This document shows, piece after piece, positions 8,278-16,641 of a stretch of 64,000 nucleotides of DNA. Position 1 is the first letter of the stretch; the number at the start of each line of letters is the position of its first letter. The notes below the pieces were generated by a model. It ran no database searches. It had not been told where the DNA came from and saw only the letters and a list, made by a program, of their open reading frames with translations. A program made the position numbers and the translations under genes. The stretch comes from Bacillus sp. HMF5848 (GTDB lineage Bacteria > Bacillota > Bacilli > Bacillales > HMF5848): NCBI RefSeq assembly GCF_003944835.1, contig NZ_RWIV01000001.1:2713001-2777000 (forward strand). The letters are read 5' to 3'.

Positions 8278-8517
8278 ATGGAATTAACTGTTTTAAAGCC
8301 AATTTTTGCGGAAGCTGCAAGTCAATTAGTTCACAATGCTAGCCAATTTTCTGGAAATGTGTTAATTAAAAAAGAACAATGGGTTGTTGATGGCAAAAGC
8401 CTACTAGGAGTTTTAGCATTATCACTTCAACCTGAGCAAAAAATTGAAATTACATATGATGGTCACGAAGAAAACTTCTATGATACACTTCTAGCACTAG
8501 AGTTATTTAAAAAATAA
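8278..8517 (+). CDS. HPr-like protein lacking the phospho-accepting His15
   Basis: A 79-residue protein with the HPr fold. Aligning LVHNASQF with HPr residues LV(N/Q)EAS(K/R)F and GKSLLGVLAL with LKSIMGVMSL places Phe10 where HPr has His15 and Glu12 where it has Arg17, while Ser41 matches the regulatory Ser46. It therefore cannot accept phosphate from Enzyme I in the usual way but could still be a target of HPr kinase, like Crh of B. subtilis (which has Gln15). It is not Crh: it is shorter and Crh's neighbours are absent. It has a good AAAGGAG site, stands alone and ends in a terminator. Confidence 0.8.
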   Translation: MELTVLKPIFAEAASQLVHNASQFSGNVLIKKEQWVVDGKSLLGVLALSLQPEQKIEITYDGHEENFYDTLLALELFKK

Positions 8518-8531
8518 CATATTATACAGCA

Positions 8532-8558
8532 AAGGAGCATGAGTTCATGCTCCTTTTT
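8532..8558 (+). terminator. Terminator of the HPr-like gene
   Basis: AGGAGCATGA pairs with TCATGCTCCT and is followed by TTTTTTC. Confidence 0.85.
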
Positions 8559-8584
8559 TCATATCACTCTAACTTAGGGAATCA

Positions 8585-9517
8585 TTAAAATAAACTAAAT
8601 TGATTTTCTATGCGTATTCGGTACAGATTCATAATGCGAACTTGCTCCTCACTAAGGTTCTTTTTCTCCCAATACCTGTGCATAGCACGATATTCAAATA
8701 GTTCTTTTAGTTTTAAAAATAAAGGTAACGTATTCGTTAACTCCGCTGAGATCGTACATTCACTTGCATATCCCTCAAATAAGCTTTCCTTAATAGCATA
8801 ACTATATTCTTTTATATTCCTTCCTCCCACAAAAGAGAACTCCAACGCGGAATATAACGGGACTGCTAAGTCAAACATATAATAATGTTTTTCACAATCT
8901 TGAAAGTCTATTAATGTTAGCTTTTTTTCTTTTGTTACAAGCACATTGTCTAGCCATATATCACCATGAATGACTCCATATGTATTACAATTTTGCGGGA
9001 TACTATTAATTTCATTAACTATTTTCTTGCACAAGTCCCTAATAGTTGTTTCTTGTTCAGGGATATAAGACAGGAAATCATACTCATGATTGTTTTGCCA
9101 ATCATTCAAATAATTAATTGGGTAGTGTGCCGTGTAATGTTTTGAAAGACGATGCATTTTTCCTATTTCTTGACCAAGCTTTTTAAAAACGGACTCATCC
9201 CATTGTTGTTTTGGCATATGTATGCCGGGAGCAGCTTCAAATAGAACGGTATTTATTTCTTGTTCTAACTTTATTTTTTCAATAAGCTGTTGATTGTTTG
9301 ATCTTACAACTGTTGCTACGCCCACGCCATGCTGAGACAAGTATTCCATCCACGATAGTTCTTCATATTGATGTTCATACGATTTGTAATTTGATATCCT
9401 TGCATAATACGTTTTGTCTTCTGAAAAACAACGATACATGCCTGGTGTAACTACTTCTACTCCCATAATATTAACTGGATATAATTGATTAAGAGACTGC
9501 TCTATTATGTTCTCCAT
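8585..9517 (-). CDS. Aminoglycoside-phosphotransferase-fold kinase
   Basis: A 310-residue protein of the APH/choline-kinase-like fold. The catalytic loop HGDIWLDNVL (Brenner motif HGDxxxxN) and the metal-binding LIDFQDC are intact, so an active small-molecule kinase is likely. Such proteins in Bacillus include homoserine-kinase-like, CotS/YsxE spore and antibiotic-modifying enzymes; the substrate cannot be read. I chose the ATG at 9517 (GAGAGG upstream) over 9568, which would add 17 residues without a ribosome-binding site. It is a single gene, convergent with the HPr-like gene. Confidence 0.8.
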   Translation of the reverse strand: MENIIEQSLNQLYPVNIMGVEVVTPGMYRCFSEDKTYYARISNYKSYEHQYEELSWMEYLSQHGVGVATVVRSNNQQLIEKIKLEQEINTVLFEAAPGIHMPKQQWDESVFKKLGQEIGKMHRLSKHYTAHYPINYLNDWQNNHEYDFLSYIPEQETTIRDLCKKIVNEINSIPQNCNTYGVIHGDIWLDNVLVTKEKKLTLIDFQDCEKHYYMFDLAVPLYSALEFSFVGGRNIKEYSYAIKESLFEGYASECTISAELTNTLPLFLKLKELFEYRAMHRYWEKKNLSEEQVRIMNLYRIRIENQFSLF

Positions 9518-9612
9518 GTGTTCCTCTCCCACTGCGCTTTTTCTATATTTTAACATTACTAAACGCATTAGTGTGTGTTTATTAAAAAAGGATAGTCACA
9601 AGGACCATCCAT

Positions 9613-10953
9613 TTATTTCACGCGTATAGATATCTCTTTTTCTATAAACATAGGGTAATCATAAATATGGAATGTTACAGGATTAGCCAGGTCCCACACA
9701 TTTGGTATAATGACTCCTGGACGCCAATCTTCATTTTCTACACTTGAATTAGTAAAGCTATCGATATCAACCTCTTTTCCTTCCGCATCTGTTACTTTAT
9801 CAACAAAGCTCATACTTATAGGCTTTTCACTATTCACTTTCCCTGCAAATGCCACATGATTACCATCAGTAGTAACAGATGTTAGTATATTTGCTTTTGG
9901 CTGATCCAAAATTTTACTATTCTTTAAATCAACAATTACCTGTAAATCATCTTTATCAAGAGCGCGTACTTTAGAAAACTTCAAATACAATTCTTGTGGA
10001 CTCTTTAAGTAATTACTTTGAAAATATAAAATTTGTTCATTTTCACTTAGTATCGATGCAGTGAATCCATTAGATATAGTACCCCACTGCTCACCAGTTT
10101 CATCTTCAAAATGAATATCCTCAAAGCCAAAGATCTTTTTATCATTTGTTTCATCGTACTTTACCTTGACACCCACTCTAGTTGGATACATTGTGACTTC
10201 TTTAATTATGATCTTTTGCCCTTCAATTTCAATCGTTTTATTTACGTCGATTGTTTCCTTCTGACCAGAAAACTTCTCTAAATCTACATTAAAAGGGACC
10301 TGCCACGTGCTAGCTAATTCCTTATCACGACTAAATGCTTCTTTACCTTCTACAATCTTCGTTCGAAACGTTAATTGATCAGGTAGTTTTTTGTCATTGT
10401 ACGTAAAAGTAATATTCCCTGATATTTTATCGTTTTCTTGCAGGCTCTTTCCGGTTGAAACATATGTTGCACTAAATTCAAGTTCATTCCCTGTTTCATC
10501 TAATAATCTGAACGACTCTAATTCTACAAACTCATGTGCGGGGTTGTAAGATGATAGCGTGTAAAACAACACCATTTGCACTTCATCTGCCAATATAGCA
10601 TCTACTGTAAGCTTCAGATTATCATGTTCATCTGCTTCATTAATAACCTGCACATAATCATTATCAATAGCTGTTAATAACCCCTTATCAAAACGAACTA
10701 AATCTACAATATATTCAAGTCCAGGAACCATCCGGATGTAATTAGCAAATGTAGGTGATACAGATACAGATGAAACGAATACGCCGACAAAAATAATGGC
10801 TGCGGCTAATGATAATTGTACCCGTTTTCTTTTGTTTTGCTGTTTTTTCGCTTGTTGCATTCCTTTTTTAATGTAAACATCAATGGAGGGTGGCATTTCT
10901 AAATCATTGTATCTTTTCTTCATCTTTTCAAGCTGCTCCTCTTCATTATGCAT
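9613..10953 (-). CDS. Membrane anti-sigma factor-like protein (DUF4179)
   Basis: A 446-residue protein with a short cytoplasmic N-terminus (about 45 residues), one membrane segment (LSLAAAIIFVGVFVSS) and a large extracytoplasmic region. The PTFANYIRMVPGLEYIVDLVR stretch just after the membrane is typical of DUF4179 proteins, which are encoded beside ECF sigma factors and are thought to hold them inactive. Its start overlaps the sigma gene stop by 8 bases, so the two are translationally coupled. The inducing signal is unknown. Anti-sigma function is inferred from this arrangement. Confidence 0.82.
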   Translation of the reverse strand: MHNEEEQLEKMKKRYNDLEMPPSIDVYIKKGMQQAKKQQNKRKRVQLSLAAAIIFVGVFVSSVSVSPTFANYIRMVPGLEYIVDLVRFDKGLLTAIDNDYVQVINEADEHDNLKLTVDAILADEVQMVLFYTLSSYNPAHEFVELESFRLLDETGNELEFSATYVSTGKSLQENDKISGNITFTYNDKKLPDQLTFRTKIVEGKEAFSRDKELASTWQVPFNVDLEKFSGQKETIDVNKTIEIEGQKIIIKEVTMYPTRVGVKVKYDETNDKKIFGFEDIHFEDETGEQWGTISNGFTASILSENEQILYFQSNYLKSPQELYLKFSKVRALDKDDLQVIVDLKNSKILDQPKANILTSVTTDGNHVAFAGKVNSEKPISMSFVDKVTDAEGKEVDIDSFTNSSVENEDWRPGVIIPNVWDLANPVTFHIYDYPMFIEKEISIRVK

Positions 10954-11464
10954 GACGCCCTTCTCCTTTCATTTCTAACTGCTTGCGCAATTGCAACAAC
11001 GCTTTATGCAACCACGTTTTCACTGTCCCTTCTGGAACTTCCATCACGTCTGCCACCTCTGCAATTTTCAGATCGTGAAAGTATTTAAGCTTTATAACCT
11101 GTTGTTGTTTGACATCTAATTGTGCAATTAATGCTTCCAGCTCTACATGTTCAAATCCAGGTTCTACTGAGCTATTCTCTACAAAGTCTGTTTGCACCGT
11201 AGTACGTTTTCGTTTTCTAAGTTCATCTGTACAATAATTCATGACAATGCGTATTAGCCATGTAGTAAAAAATTGATTCTTCTTCAAGCGCTTGAGTCCC
11301 TTATATGCACGATATGTCGTTTCTTGCATCGCTTCTAGCGCGTCCTGCTCACTGTGTAAAAAAGACAGAGCAATTCGATACATCTTTTCTTTATGCAGCT
11401 GCATAAGTTCAAAGAATGCGTCGTCATCCCCTCGCTTTGCTCTCTGTATTAACTCCTCATTCAT
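10946..11464 (-). CDS. ECF-family RNA polymerase sigma factor
   Basis: A 172-residue group-4 sigma-70 factor. Region 2 is seen in YRIALSFLHSEQDALEAMQET and TWLIRIVMNYCTDELRKRKR; region 4 in QQQVIKLKYFHDLKIAEVADVMEVPEGTVKTWLHKAL, with a clear helix-turn-helix. I chose the ATG at 11464 (GAGAGG upstream); 11509 would start inside the promoter-proximal leader. The downstream, overlapping DUF4179 gene is its probable anti-sigma factor. A promoter of the ECF type lies 33 bases upstream, suggesting autoregulation. It resembles the SigV/SigM group but I cannot assign an orthologue. Confidence 0.9.
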   Translation of the reverse strand: MNEELIQRAKRGDDDAFFELMQLHKEKMYRIALSFLHSEQDALEAMQETTYRAYKGLKRLKKNQFFTTWLIRIVMNYCTDELRKRKRTTVQTDFVENSSVEPGFEHVELEALIAQLDVKQQQVIKLKYFHDLKIAEVADVMEVPEGTVKTWLHKALLQLRKQLEMKGEGRHA

Positions 11465-11496
11465 AACCAGGTATCCTCTCTGTTTGTATTCATATA

Positions 11497-11526
11497 TTAG
11501 ACAGCACACACTTTAAAAAGGTTTTA
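11497..11526 (-). promoter_or_regulatory. ECF-type (autoregulatory) promoter of the sigma/anti-sigma pair
   Basis: On the minus strand TAAAAC (11526-11521) is followed after 17 bases by TGTCTAA (11503-11497). This fits the Bacillus ECF pattern of TGAAAC and CGTCTAA with 16-17 bp spacing, with one mismatch in each box and the usual T-run after the -35 element. It lies upstream of the sigma gene start at 11464. Confidence 0.6.
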
Positions 11527-11545
11527 TTTTTTACAAAAAAAGTTG

Positions 11546-11586
11546 TTAAACGTTGTTATTGATATTTGCTACATTGCGGCTCGCTT
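11546..11586. repeat. Copy of a dispersed intergenic element (second copy at 44370)
   Basis: TTAAACGTTGTTATTGATAT followed by TTGCTACATTGCGGCTCGCTT matches, with a few changes, the sequence at 44370-44411 (TTAAACTTTGTTGTTGATTT then TCGCTACATTGCGCTCGCTT). I recognise a similar element from intergenic regions of other Bacillaceae. Confidence 0.6.
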
Positions 11587-11680
11587 CTTCTAGACTGAGA
11601 CATGAAACTACTCGACTATCTCCTTTGGTGCTTCACATAACTGTTGGTAGACGTGCCAGGGCATTGTCTAATTCGTGCTA

Positions 11681-11803
11681 CACGCCTAAGTTCAGTGAGT
11701 ACTAGTTGAAAAACGTGACACTTCCTTGTCGAAATTGCACTACTTTCTTGTCGAAATCACGCCAAAGTTTGTCGGAATCGTGCCACGCACCTATGTTCAG
11801 TGA
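11681..11803. repeat. Degenerate 105-bp period repeat with TTGTCGAAA subunits
   Basis: TTGTCG(A/G)AAT recurs at 11726, 11748 and 11769 (21-22 bp apart), and CCTAAGTTCAGTGA at 11685 recurs as CCTATGTTCAGTGA at 11790, 105 bp apart. The TGTCGAAA core and ~104-bp period match the reverse complement of the array at 4749-5059. Together with the element at 11546 this fills most of the gene-free interval 11527-11919; I see no gene there. Confidence 0.65.
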
Positions 11804-11919
11804 TTTGCTACTACTTTAATCTGGATAAATTGCGCTACTTTAAATTTTTTGGAGTCACACTTTCTTTTGCAGAGCTAAAAAGCAAAAAGCCAGGTTTCCC
11901 TGACTTATCTACTTCATAG

Positions 11920-12708
11920 CTATTTAATATTAACAAATCTCTCTGAAAACTTTTCTACAAGCCTCGGGAATAACTGGTATAACTTACTCCCTGCACTCAT
12001 CCACGTAGGCATATTAATTTCGCGAGTTGATGTAAAAATCACACTTACAATTTTTTGCGCCAAAATGTCAGGGTCAATCATATATCTTTCAACATTTTTT
12101 ACATAAGTTCCGTCTTTATCAGCGATATTAAAGAAGTTTGTGGCAACTGGCCCTGGATTAACAGATGTAACGAAAACCCCTGATTGGCGTGCTTCAATAC
12201 GTAGACTATTTGTAAACCCCAAAACTGCGTGCTTTGTAGCTGTATATACACTTGACTTTGCCGTTGCAAACTTTCCGGCTTGAGATGCGATATTAATAAT
12301 ATGGCCGGATTTGTTTTTAGCCATGTGAGGATACACGGCTCGTGTACAAGCTATAAGACCAAGTACATTCACATCAAACATGTTTTTGGCTATGTCTAAA
12401 TCAATGTCATTTACATATTCAAAGACACCAAAGCCAGCATTATTGATGAGAACATCAACATGACCATATTTACTATAAATGTCGCAAAAAACATCTTCTA
12501 CTGCCTTTATGTTACTTACATCAAGAACGTAATATGTTGATTGTCTATTATACTGCTGTAGGCTAATAGTTAAGTCCTGTAATTTCTTTTCTGAGCGCGC
12601 AATTAGTATAGGCGTCGCCCCTTGCTTTGCAACTAAATACGCTAATTTTTCACCAATGCCACTTGAAGCACCGGTAATGACAACATTTTTATTTTTTAAC
12701 GAATCCAT
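11920..12708 (-). CDS. yqjQ: Short-chain dehydrogenase/reductase YqjQ
   Basis: A 262-residue classical SDR enzyme. The NAD(P)-binding motif TGASSGIGE is at residues 13-21, NNAG near 90, the catalytic Ser in IINIASQAGK, and YTATK provides the Tyr-Lys pair. The VNPGPVATNFF segment is typical of the YqjQ/DltE-like group. The substrate is unknown. GGGGGAC lies 4-5 bases before the ATG. It follows yqjP by 11 bases on the same strand, the same order as in B. subtilis, upstream of which is divergent proI. Confidence 0.87.
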   Translation of the reverse strand: MDSLKNKNVVITGASSGIGEKLAYLVAKQGATPILIARSEKKLQDLTISLQQYNRQSTYYVLDVSNIKAVEDVFCDIYSKYGHVDVLINNAGFGVFEYVNDIDLDIAKNMFDVNVLGLIACTRAVYPHMAKNKSGHIINIASQAGKFATAKSSVYTATKHAVLGFTNSLRIEARQSGVFVTSVNPGPVATNFFNIADKDGTYVKNVERYMIDPDILAQKIVSVIFTSTREINMPTWMSAGSKLYQLFPRLVEKFSERFVNIK

Positions 12709-12719
12709 ACTGTCCCCCG

Positions 12720-13688
12720 TTACACTACGTAATATAGATCTGCGCCGCTAGCATGGTCAATAGCAACAAGACGCTTGCTTTGTAAATAATCAAGCTGCCC
12801 CACTGTTTCAGAAATGGTTAGAGCAAGCTGCTTCATATAAACATGTGGAAAAAGCTGCTTGCACACATCAAAGACCGTATGCGGCTTTTCTTTTAATATA
12901 GCAAGAACATCCTGTGCACGCTCGTCTTGTCTCTTTAGACGATGGGTGATAAGTGAATGCGCATTGTGTATAGGTTCTCCATGTCCACTGTATACCACTT
13001 GTATATTATAGTCTAGTAACTTCTGTAACGAGTCGTTATATTGCACCTGTGGCATAGGTCTTTCATCCCCACTATGCTCTGGTGGTTCAAGCAATGGATT
13101 GCTTGATATTTTCCCTAATAAATGATCGCCACCAATTAATGTCCCATCTTGCTCTCTATAAAAGGCAATATGACTTTGAGCGTGTCCAGGTACTTCTAGA
13201 ACACTCCAATTTGGTAAGCCAGGAATTATGTCACCCTCCACAAGTTCACCTGTTAAGTCACGTTTACAGGCAAAGTGTAACGGTCGTTTCATTTGTTCAA
13301 TACCTTTTAAAAACACACGATCTATTCCAAAACGGAAAAATAAATCCTCAAAAAACTCATCATGATACTCTAAAAACTCTCGATTTTGTTGGATCCAAGG
13401 ACGACCTTTTCGGTGGCCGTAAACTGGTAAACCCTTCGGTAAGAGATCTAATAATCCAACATGATCAGGGTGATGGTGTGTTAATACAACCTGTTCAATA
13501 TCTTCTGGTTTGTACCCATGTTCTTGTAATCCTCGCGTAAACAAATGCCATGCCTCTTCTGTTTTCACGCCTGCATCTACCAAAGTTAGACGCTCACCCT
13601 TGATAATATATACGTTAACATCTCCTACTGCAAAAGGTGTTGGCAATGTTATCTGAAGCACATCATTCATTACTTGTATTGCTGTCAT
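12720..13688 (-). CDS. yqjP: Metallo-beta-lactamase-fold hydrolase YqjP
   Basis: A 322-residue metallo-hydrolase of the beta-lactamase fold. The metal motif THHHPDHVGLL (HxHxDH), then VPGHAQSHI, GGDHLLG and YSGHGEPI supply the full set of zinc ligands. A C-terminal winged-helix-like region (LLDY...ICKQLFPHVY type) is typical of the LACTB2-like subgroup. The substrate is unknown. I prefer the ATG at 13688 because AAAGGAG is 8 bases upstream of it; the ATG at 13694 is only 2 bases from that site. It forms an operon with yqjQ. Confidence 0.85.
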   Translation of the reverse strand: MTAIQVMNDVLQITLPTPFAVGDVNVYIIKGERLTLVDAGVKTEEAWHLFTRGLQEHGYKPEDIEQVVLTHHHPDHVGLLDLLPKGLPVYGHRKGRPWIQQNREFLEYHDEFFEDLFFRFGIDRVFLKGIEQMKRPLHFACKRDLTGELVEGDIIPGLPNWSVLEVPGHAQSHIAFYREQDGTLIGGDHLLGKISSNPLLEPPEHSGDERPMPQVQYNDSLQKLLDYNIQVVYSGHGEPIHNAHSLITHRLKRQDERAQDVLAILKEKPHTVFDVCKQLFPHVYMKQLALTISETVGQLDYLQSKRLVAIDHASGADLYYVV

Positions 13689-13894
13689 TCTCATAACTCC
13701 TTTTCCTGTTGTGTGGATCTTTATTTTTTCATCATAATGTTTTTCACAATGAATGACTATTCAGTCCTTGATATGTAAAGTTTACCTTTTTTTTATCATT
13801 TTGTCATTATAATGAGCTTGTAAATTATAAATATTTATGCTTGACAATGAATAATAAATCAGCGATAATTTGAAAAAATCAATACTGTAATGCG

Positions 13895-14121
13895 TTGATC
13901 GGGACTAGTACACTAATAATGTCTTAAGAGAGTGAAGCCCTTGGCTGCGAGGTTTCACAGGCCATCTTATTAGGAGAACCTACCCCGCTAGTAGTTAGGA
14001 AAACCTAACCGTTCCCCACGATACGGGTCAGAGCTGGGCACTTTTATGGTGCCAATAAAGGTGGTACCGCGGAATAGAGTCTTATTCGTCCTTTTCATAA
14101 GGACAGATAAGGCTTTTTTAT
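13895..14121 (+). promoter_or_regulatory. Proline T-box riboswitch upstream of proI
   Basis: The T-box AAAGGTGGTACCGCG is at 14057-14071. The AGAGAG distal stem I motif is near 13927-13932. The specifier loop reads GAA-CCT-ACC, placing the CCU proline codon at 13979-13981. After the T-box, an interrupted stem (GTCTTAT-GTCC with GGAC-GATAAGGC) ends in TTTTTTATTTT at 14113-14124 and is the terminator. Uncharged tRNA-Pro would favour the antiterminator and switch on proI, as known for Bacillus proline genes. The 5' end is approximate. Confidence 0.92.
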
Positions 14122-14160
14122 TTTATTTGAACGTTAATTTAATCAGGGGGGGATCCACTC

Positions 14161-15003
14161 ATGAAGGATGTAATTGGGTTTATGGGAGCCGGGTCGATGG
14201 CTGAGGCGATGATCGGTGGGATGCTAAAGGAACGATTGTTCGCACCAGGACAAATACTTGTTACCAATCGTTCTAATTACGAACGACTATATGAGTTACG
14301 TCATAAGTACGGTGTACAAATGATTAAACAGAAACCTGACATTATTAAAAAAGCTAATATTGTTGTGTTAACTATGAAACCAAAGGATGCTGTGGATGGT
14401 CTACAAACTATTGCACCATTCATTCACGAAGATCAACTTATCATATCAGTTATGGCTGGTGTGTCTACTCAATCGATGATAGATATCCTGAAGAAACAAG
14501 TCGCGATTATTCGCGCAATGCCGAATACTTCTGCTGCTATTGGAAAATCAGCAACAGCTATAGCACTTGGTCGTTATGCAACAGATACTCACTTACAAAA
14601 GGCAAAACAGCTTCTTGAAACAATAGGCATTGTAAAAGTTGTGAATGAAAGGGATATGCATGCGATAACAGGTCTTTCTGGAAGTGGCCCTGCCTACGTA
14701 TATTATTTAGTAGAAGCAATGGAGAAGGCTGCGATAGATATTGGATTAGAAGCTTCTGTTGCAAAAGAGCTTATTTTACAAACCATCATGGGCGCAGCTG
14801 AAATGCTACAGCAGTCTGATAAACATCCATCCATTTTACGAAGAGAGGTTACAAGTCCAGGTGGTACAACAGAGGCAGGTATAGGTGTATTAGAACAGCA
14901 TCAATATCAAGAAGCAATGATTGCTTGTATTAAACGAGCTACTGAAAGATCAGGTGAAATGGGAGCTTCTCTTCATGAGAAGATTGTGAAGGAAGCCTTC
15001 TAA
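14161..15003 (+). CDS. proI: Pyrroline-5-carboxylate reductase
   Basis: A 280-residue enzyme for the last step of proline synthesis: reduction of 1-pyrroline-5-carboxylate to proline with NAD(P)H. The Rossmann motif GFMGAGSMAEAMIGG is at the N-terminus, and the C-terminal signature LRREVTSPGGTTEAGI is intact. The start follows a GGGGGGG-containing site, and the gene is controlled by the proline T-box directly upstream. The proI (rather than proG or proH) assignment rests on its neighbours yqjP and yqjQ, which flank proI in B. subtilis. Confidence 0.93.
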   Translation: MKDVIGFMGAGSMAEAMIGGMLKERLFAPGQILVTNRSNYERLYELRHKYGVQMIKQKPDIIKKANIVVLTMKPKDAVDGLQTIAPFIHEDQLIISVMAGVSTQSMIDILKKQVAIIRAMPNTSAAIGKSATAIALGRYATDTHLQKAKQLLETIGIVKVVNERDMHAITGLSGSGPAYVYYLVEAMEKAAIDIGLEASVAKELILQTIMGAAEMLQQSDKHPSILRREVTSPGGTTEAGIGVLEQHQYQEAMIACIKRATERSGEMGASLHEKIVKEAF

Positions 15004-15115
15004 AAAAGGTATTTTACTTTACAAATATGAATATGTATAATAATATATCTAAAAAGAACTCGTTTTAGCGTGTAGTCATCGTATGATAGGTTGCACGAAA
15101 AAACACGGAGGACTT

Positions 15116-15475
15116 ATGAAAAAGGGCGAACTAGAAAATAACATTAGTAGACTTCTCACACAGTGGGAAAAGGATTACTTAGGAAGAGGTTCTGTATCTG
15201 TTAAAACAGATATACTACGTAATATGATAATTGTTACGTTGAAAGGTATATTGTCCCCTGCTGAAAAAACGTTGGCACAAACAATGGATGGTATGTTTAC
15301 CATAAAAAAAAGTCGCTCAGACTTAATTGAATCAGGTGTTGAGGAGCTTAAAGTATCTGTAGAAGAATCAATAAATACACCTATAGAGAGCTTTCACACT
15401 GACATTAGCACACGTACAGGGGAACGTATTATAGTATTTACATTAAAAGAAAACTTACAAGACAAATGTATATAA
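15116..15475 (+). CDS. MpsC/DUF2294 family protein
   Basis: A 119-residue soluble protein of the DUF2294 family, now often named MpsC-like after the Staphylococcus MpsABC cluster, whose MpsA and MpsB move inorganic carbon. Visible features are the N-terminal ISRLLTQWEKDYLGRGSVSV and the central KGILSPAEKTLAQT segment, both typical of the family. No catalytic motif is apparent. I chose the ATG at 15116, 4 bases after GGAGGAC; an upstream ATG at 15083 lacks a site. It precedes the SbtA-type bicarbonate permease, separated by a long hairpin, so shared function in carbon supply is a reasonable inference. Confidence 0.75.
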   Translation: MKKGELENNISRLLTQWEKDYLGRGSVSVKTDILRNMIIVTLKGILSPAEKTLAQTMDGMFTIKKSRSDLIESGVEELKVSVEESINTPIESFHTDISTRTGERIIVFTLKENLQDKCI

Positions 15476-15516
15476 AGCAGGAAGACTTTTTACAAAACAT
15501 AATGTTAGGTAAAAGT

Positions 15517-15577
15517 AAGCCGGTATAACAAACATCTTGCACAAGTTGTGCATGTTGTTCTGTTAGCCGGCTTTTTT
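15517..15577 (+). terminator. Long terminator hairpin between the MpsC-like gene and sbtA
   Basis: AAGCCGG and CCGGCTT close a long interrupted hairpin that contains TAACA/TGTTA, AACA/TGTT and the inner TGCACAA-G-TTGTGCA, ending in TTTTTTG. It lies 41 bases after the MpsC-like stop and about 40 before sbtA. It may end the first transcript or act as an attenuator for sbtA. Confidence 0.7.
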
Positions 15578-15620
15578 GCTTTAAAAACTATCTTTAACTT
15601 GGGAATGAGGAGAGAAACAA

Positions 15621-16622
15621 ATGTTAGAGCTTTTTATCACTAATTTAATGTCACCTGTAGTTTTATTTTTCATATTAGGAATCATAGCAGCCATTGTTAA
15701 ATCAGACCTAGTTATTCCAAACGGGCTAAAAGAGACATTAAGTATTTATTTACTCATTGCAATTGGTTTAAAAGGAGGTATTGAGCTAACACATTACTCC
15801 TTGTCATCTGTAGCTATGCCAATTATAAGTACACTTTTTTTAGGCACACTGATACCGCTTGTAGTGTTCGTCATATTACGATTTATGAAGTTCGATACAA
15901 AAAATGCGATTGCATTATCGGCAACGTACGGTTCTGTAAGTATCGTAACGTATGGAGCAGCTGTTTCGTTTTTAGAGAAAGAAAGTATTTACTATGAAGG
16001 CTATATGAATGCACTAGTTGTTTTGCTTGAAAGCCCAGCAATCTTCGTGTCATTGCTATTGCTGAGTGTGTTAGAAAGTAAAAAATCTACAACACATATG
16101 CAATATGGAATCACGGCAACTAGTACAAAACCGATGATTCATAAAGACGTTATTCGTGAATCATTATTCGGAAAAAGTGTATTGTTGCTTCTAGGAAGTT
16201 TAATTGTTGGTTTTATAGCAGGTGACCGTGCCTATCCAATGGTTAAGCCATTATTTTTTGATTTGTATAATAGTATTTTAGTGATCTTTTTATTAAGCAT
16301 GGGATTAATTGTTGGGAAAGAAGTTGTACCAGCTGTTAAACAATATGGTTGGAAACTTCTTGGTGTTGGTATTGTATTTCCTGTTTTATTTGGTAGTTTA
16401 GGGGTCATTATTGGACACCTTACTGAGTTATCTCTTGGTGGTACTATGTTGATGGGCGTTCTTGCTGGAAGTGCATCATATATTGCAGCCCCAGCTGCTC
16501 TTCAGTCATCTGTGCCCGATGCAAATCCATCTGTGTATTTAGGATCAGCGCTTGGTATCACATTTCCATTTAACTTGTTAATTGGAATTCCTATTTATTA
16601 TCAAATTGCATTAGCGATCTAA
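15621..16622 (+). CDS. sbtA: SbtA-type sodium-dependent bicarbonate permease
   Basis: A 333-residue membrane protein of the SbtA (Sbt_1) family, the high-affinity sodium/bicarbonate symporters first known from cyanobacteria. It has about ten hydrophobic segments in two inverted halves; family features include LLIAIGLKGGIELT, LSATYGSVSIVTYGAA in the first half and GVLAGSASYIAAPAALQ in the second, the substrate/sodium-binding loops. A GAGGAG site precedes the ATG. The next gene, 19 bases downstream, encodes a carbonic-anhydrase-fold protein, so the pair is an operon. No SbtB-type PII regulator is present. Confidence 0.88.
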   Translation: MLELFITNLMSPVVLFFILGIIAAIVKSDLVIPNGLKETLSIYLLIAIGLKGGIELTHYSLSSVAMPIISTLFLGTLIPLVVFVILRFMKFDTKNAIALSATYGSVSIVTYGAAVSFLEKESIYYEGYMNALVVLLESPAIFVSLLLLSVLESKKSTTHMQYGITATSTKPMIHKDVIRESLFGKSVLLLLGSLIVGFIAGDRAYPMVKPLFFDLYNSILVIFLLSMGLIVGKEVVPAVKQYGWKLLGVGIVFPVLFGSLGVIIGHLTELSLGGTMLMGVLAGSASYIAAPAALQSSVPDANPSVYLGSALGITFPFNLLIGIPIYYQIALAI

Positions 16623-16641
16623 TTATAGGAGGTTTGAAAGT

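Noticed and set aside
13082-13540. Open frame of 152 codons on the plus strand
   Set aside because: Shadow frame opposite yqjP, which has complete metal-binding motifs.
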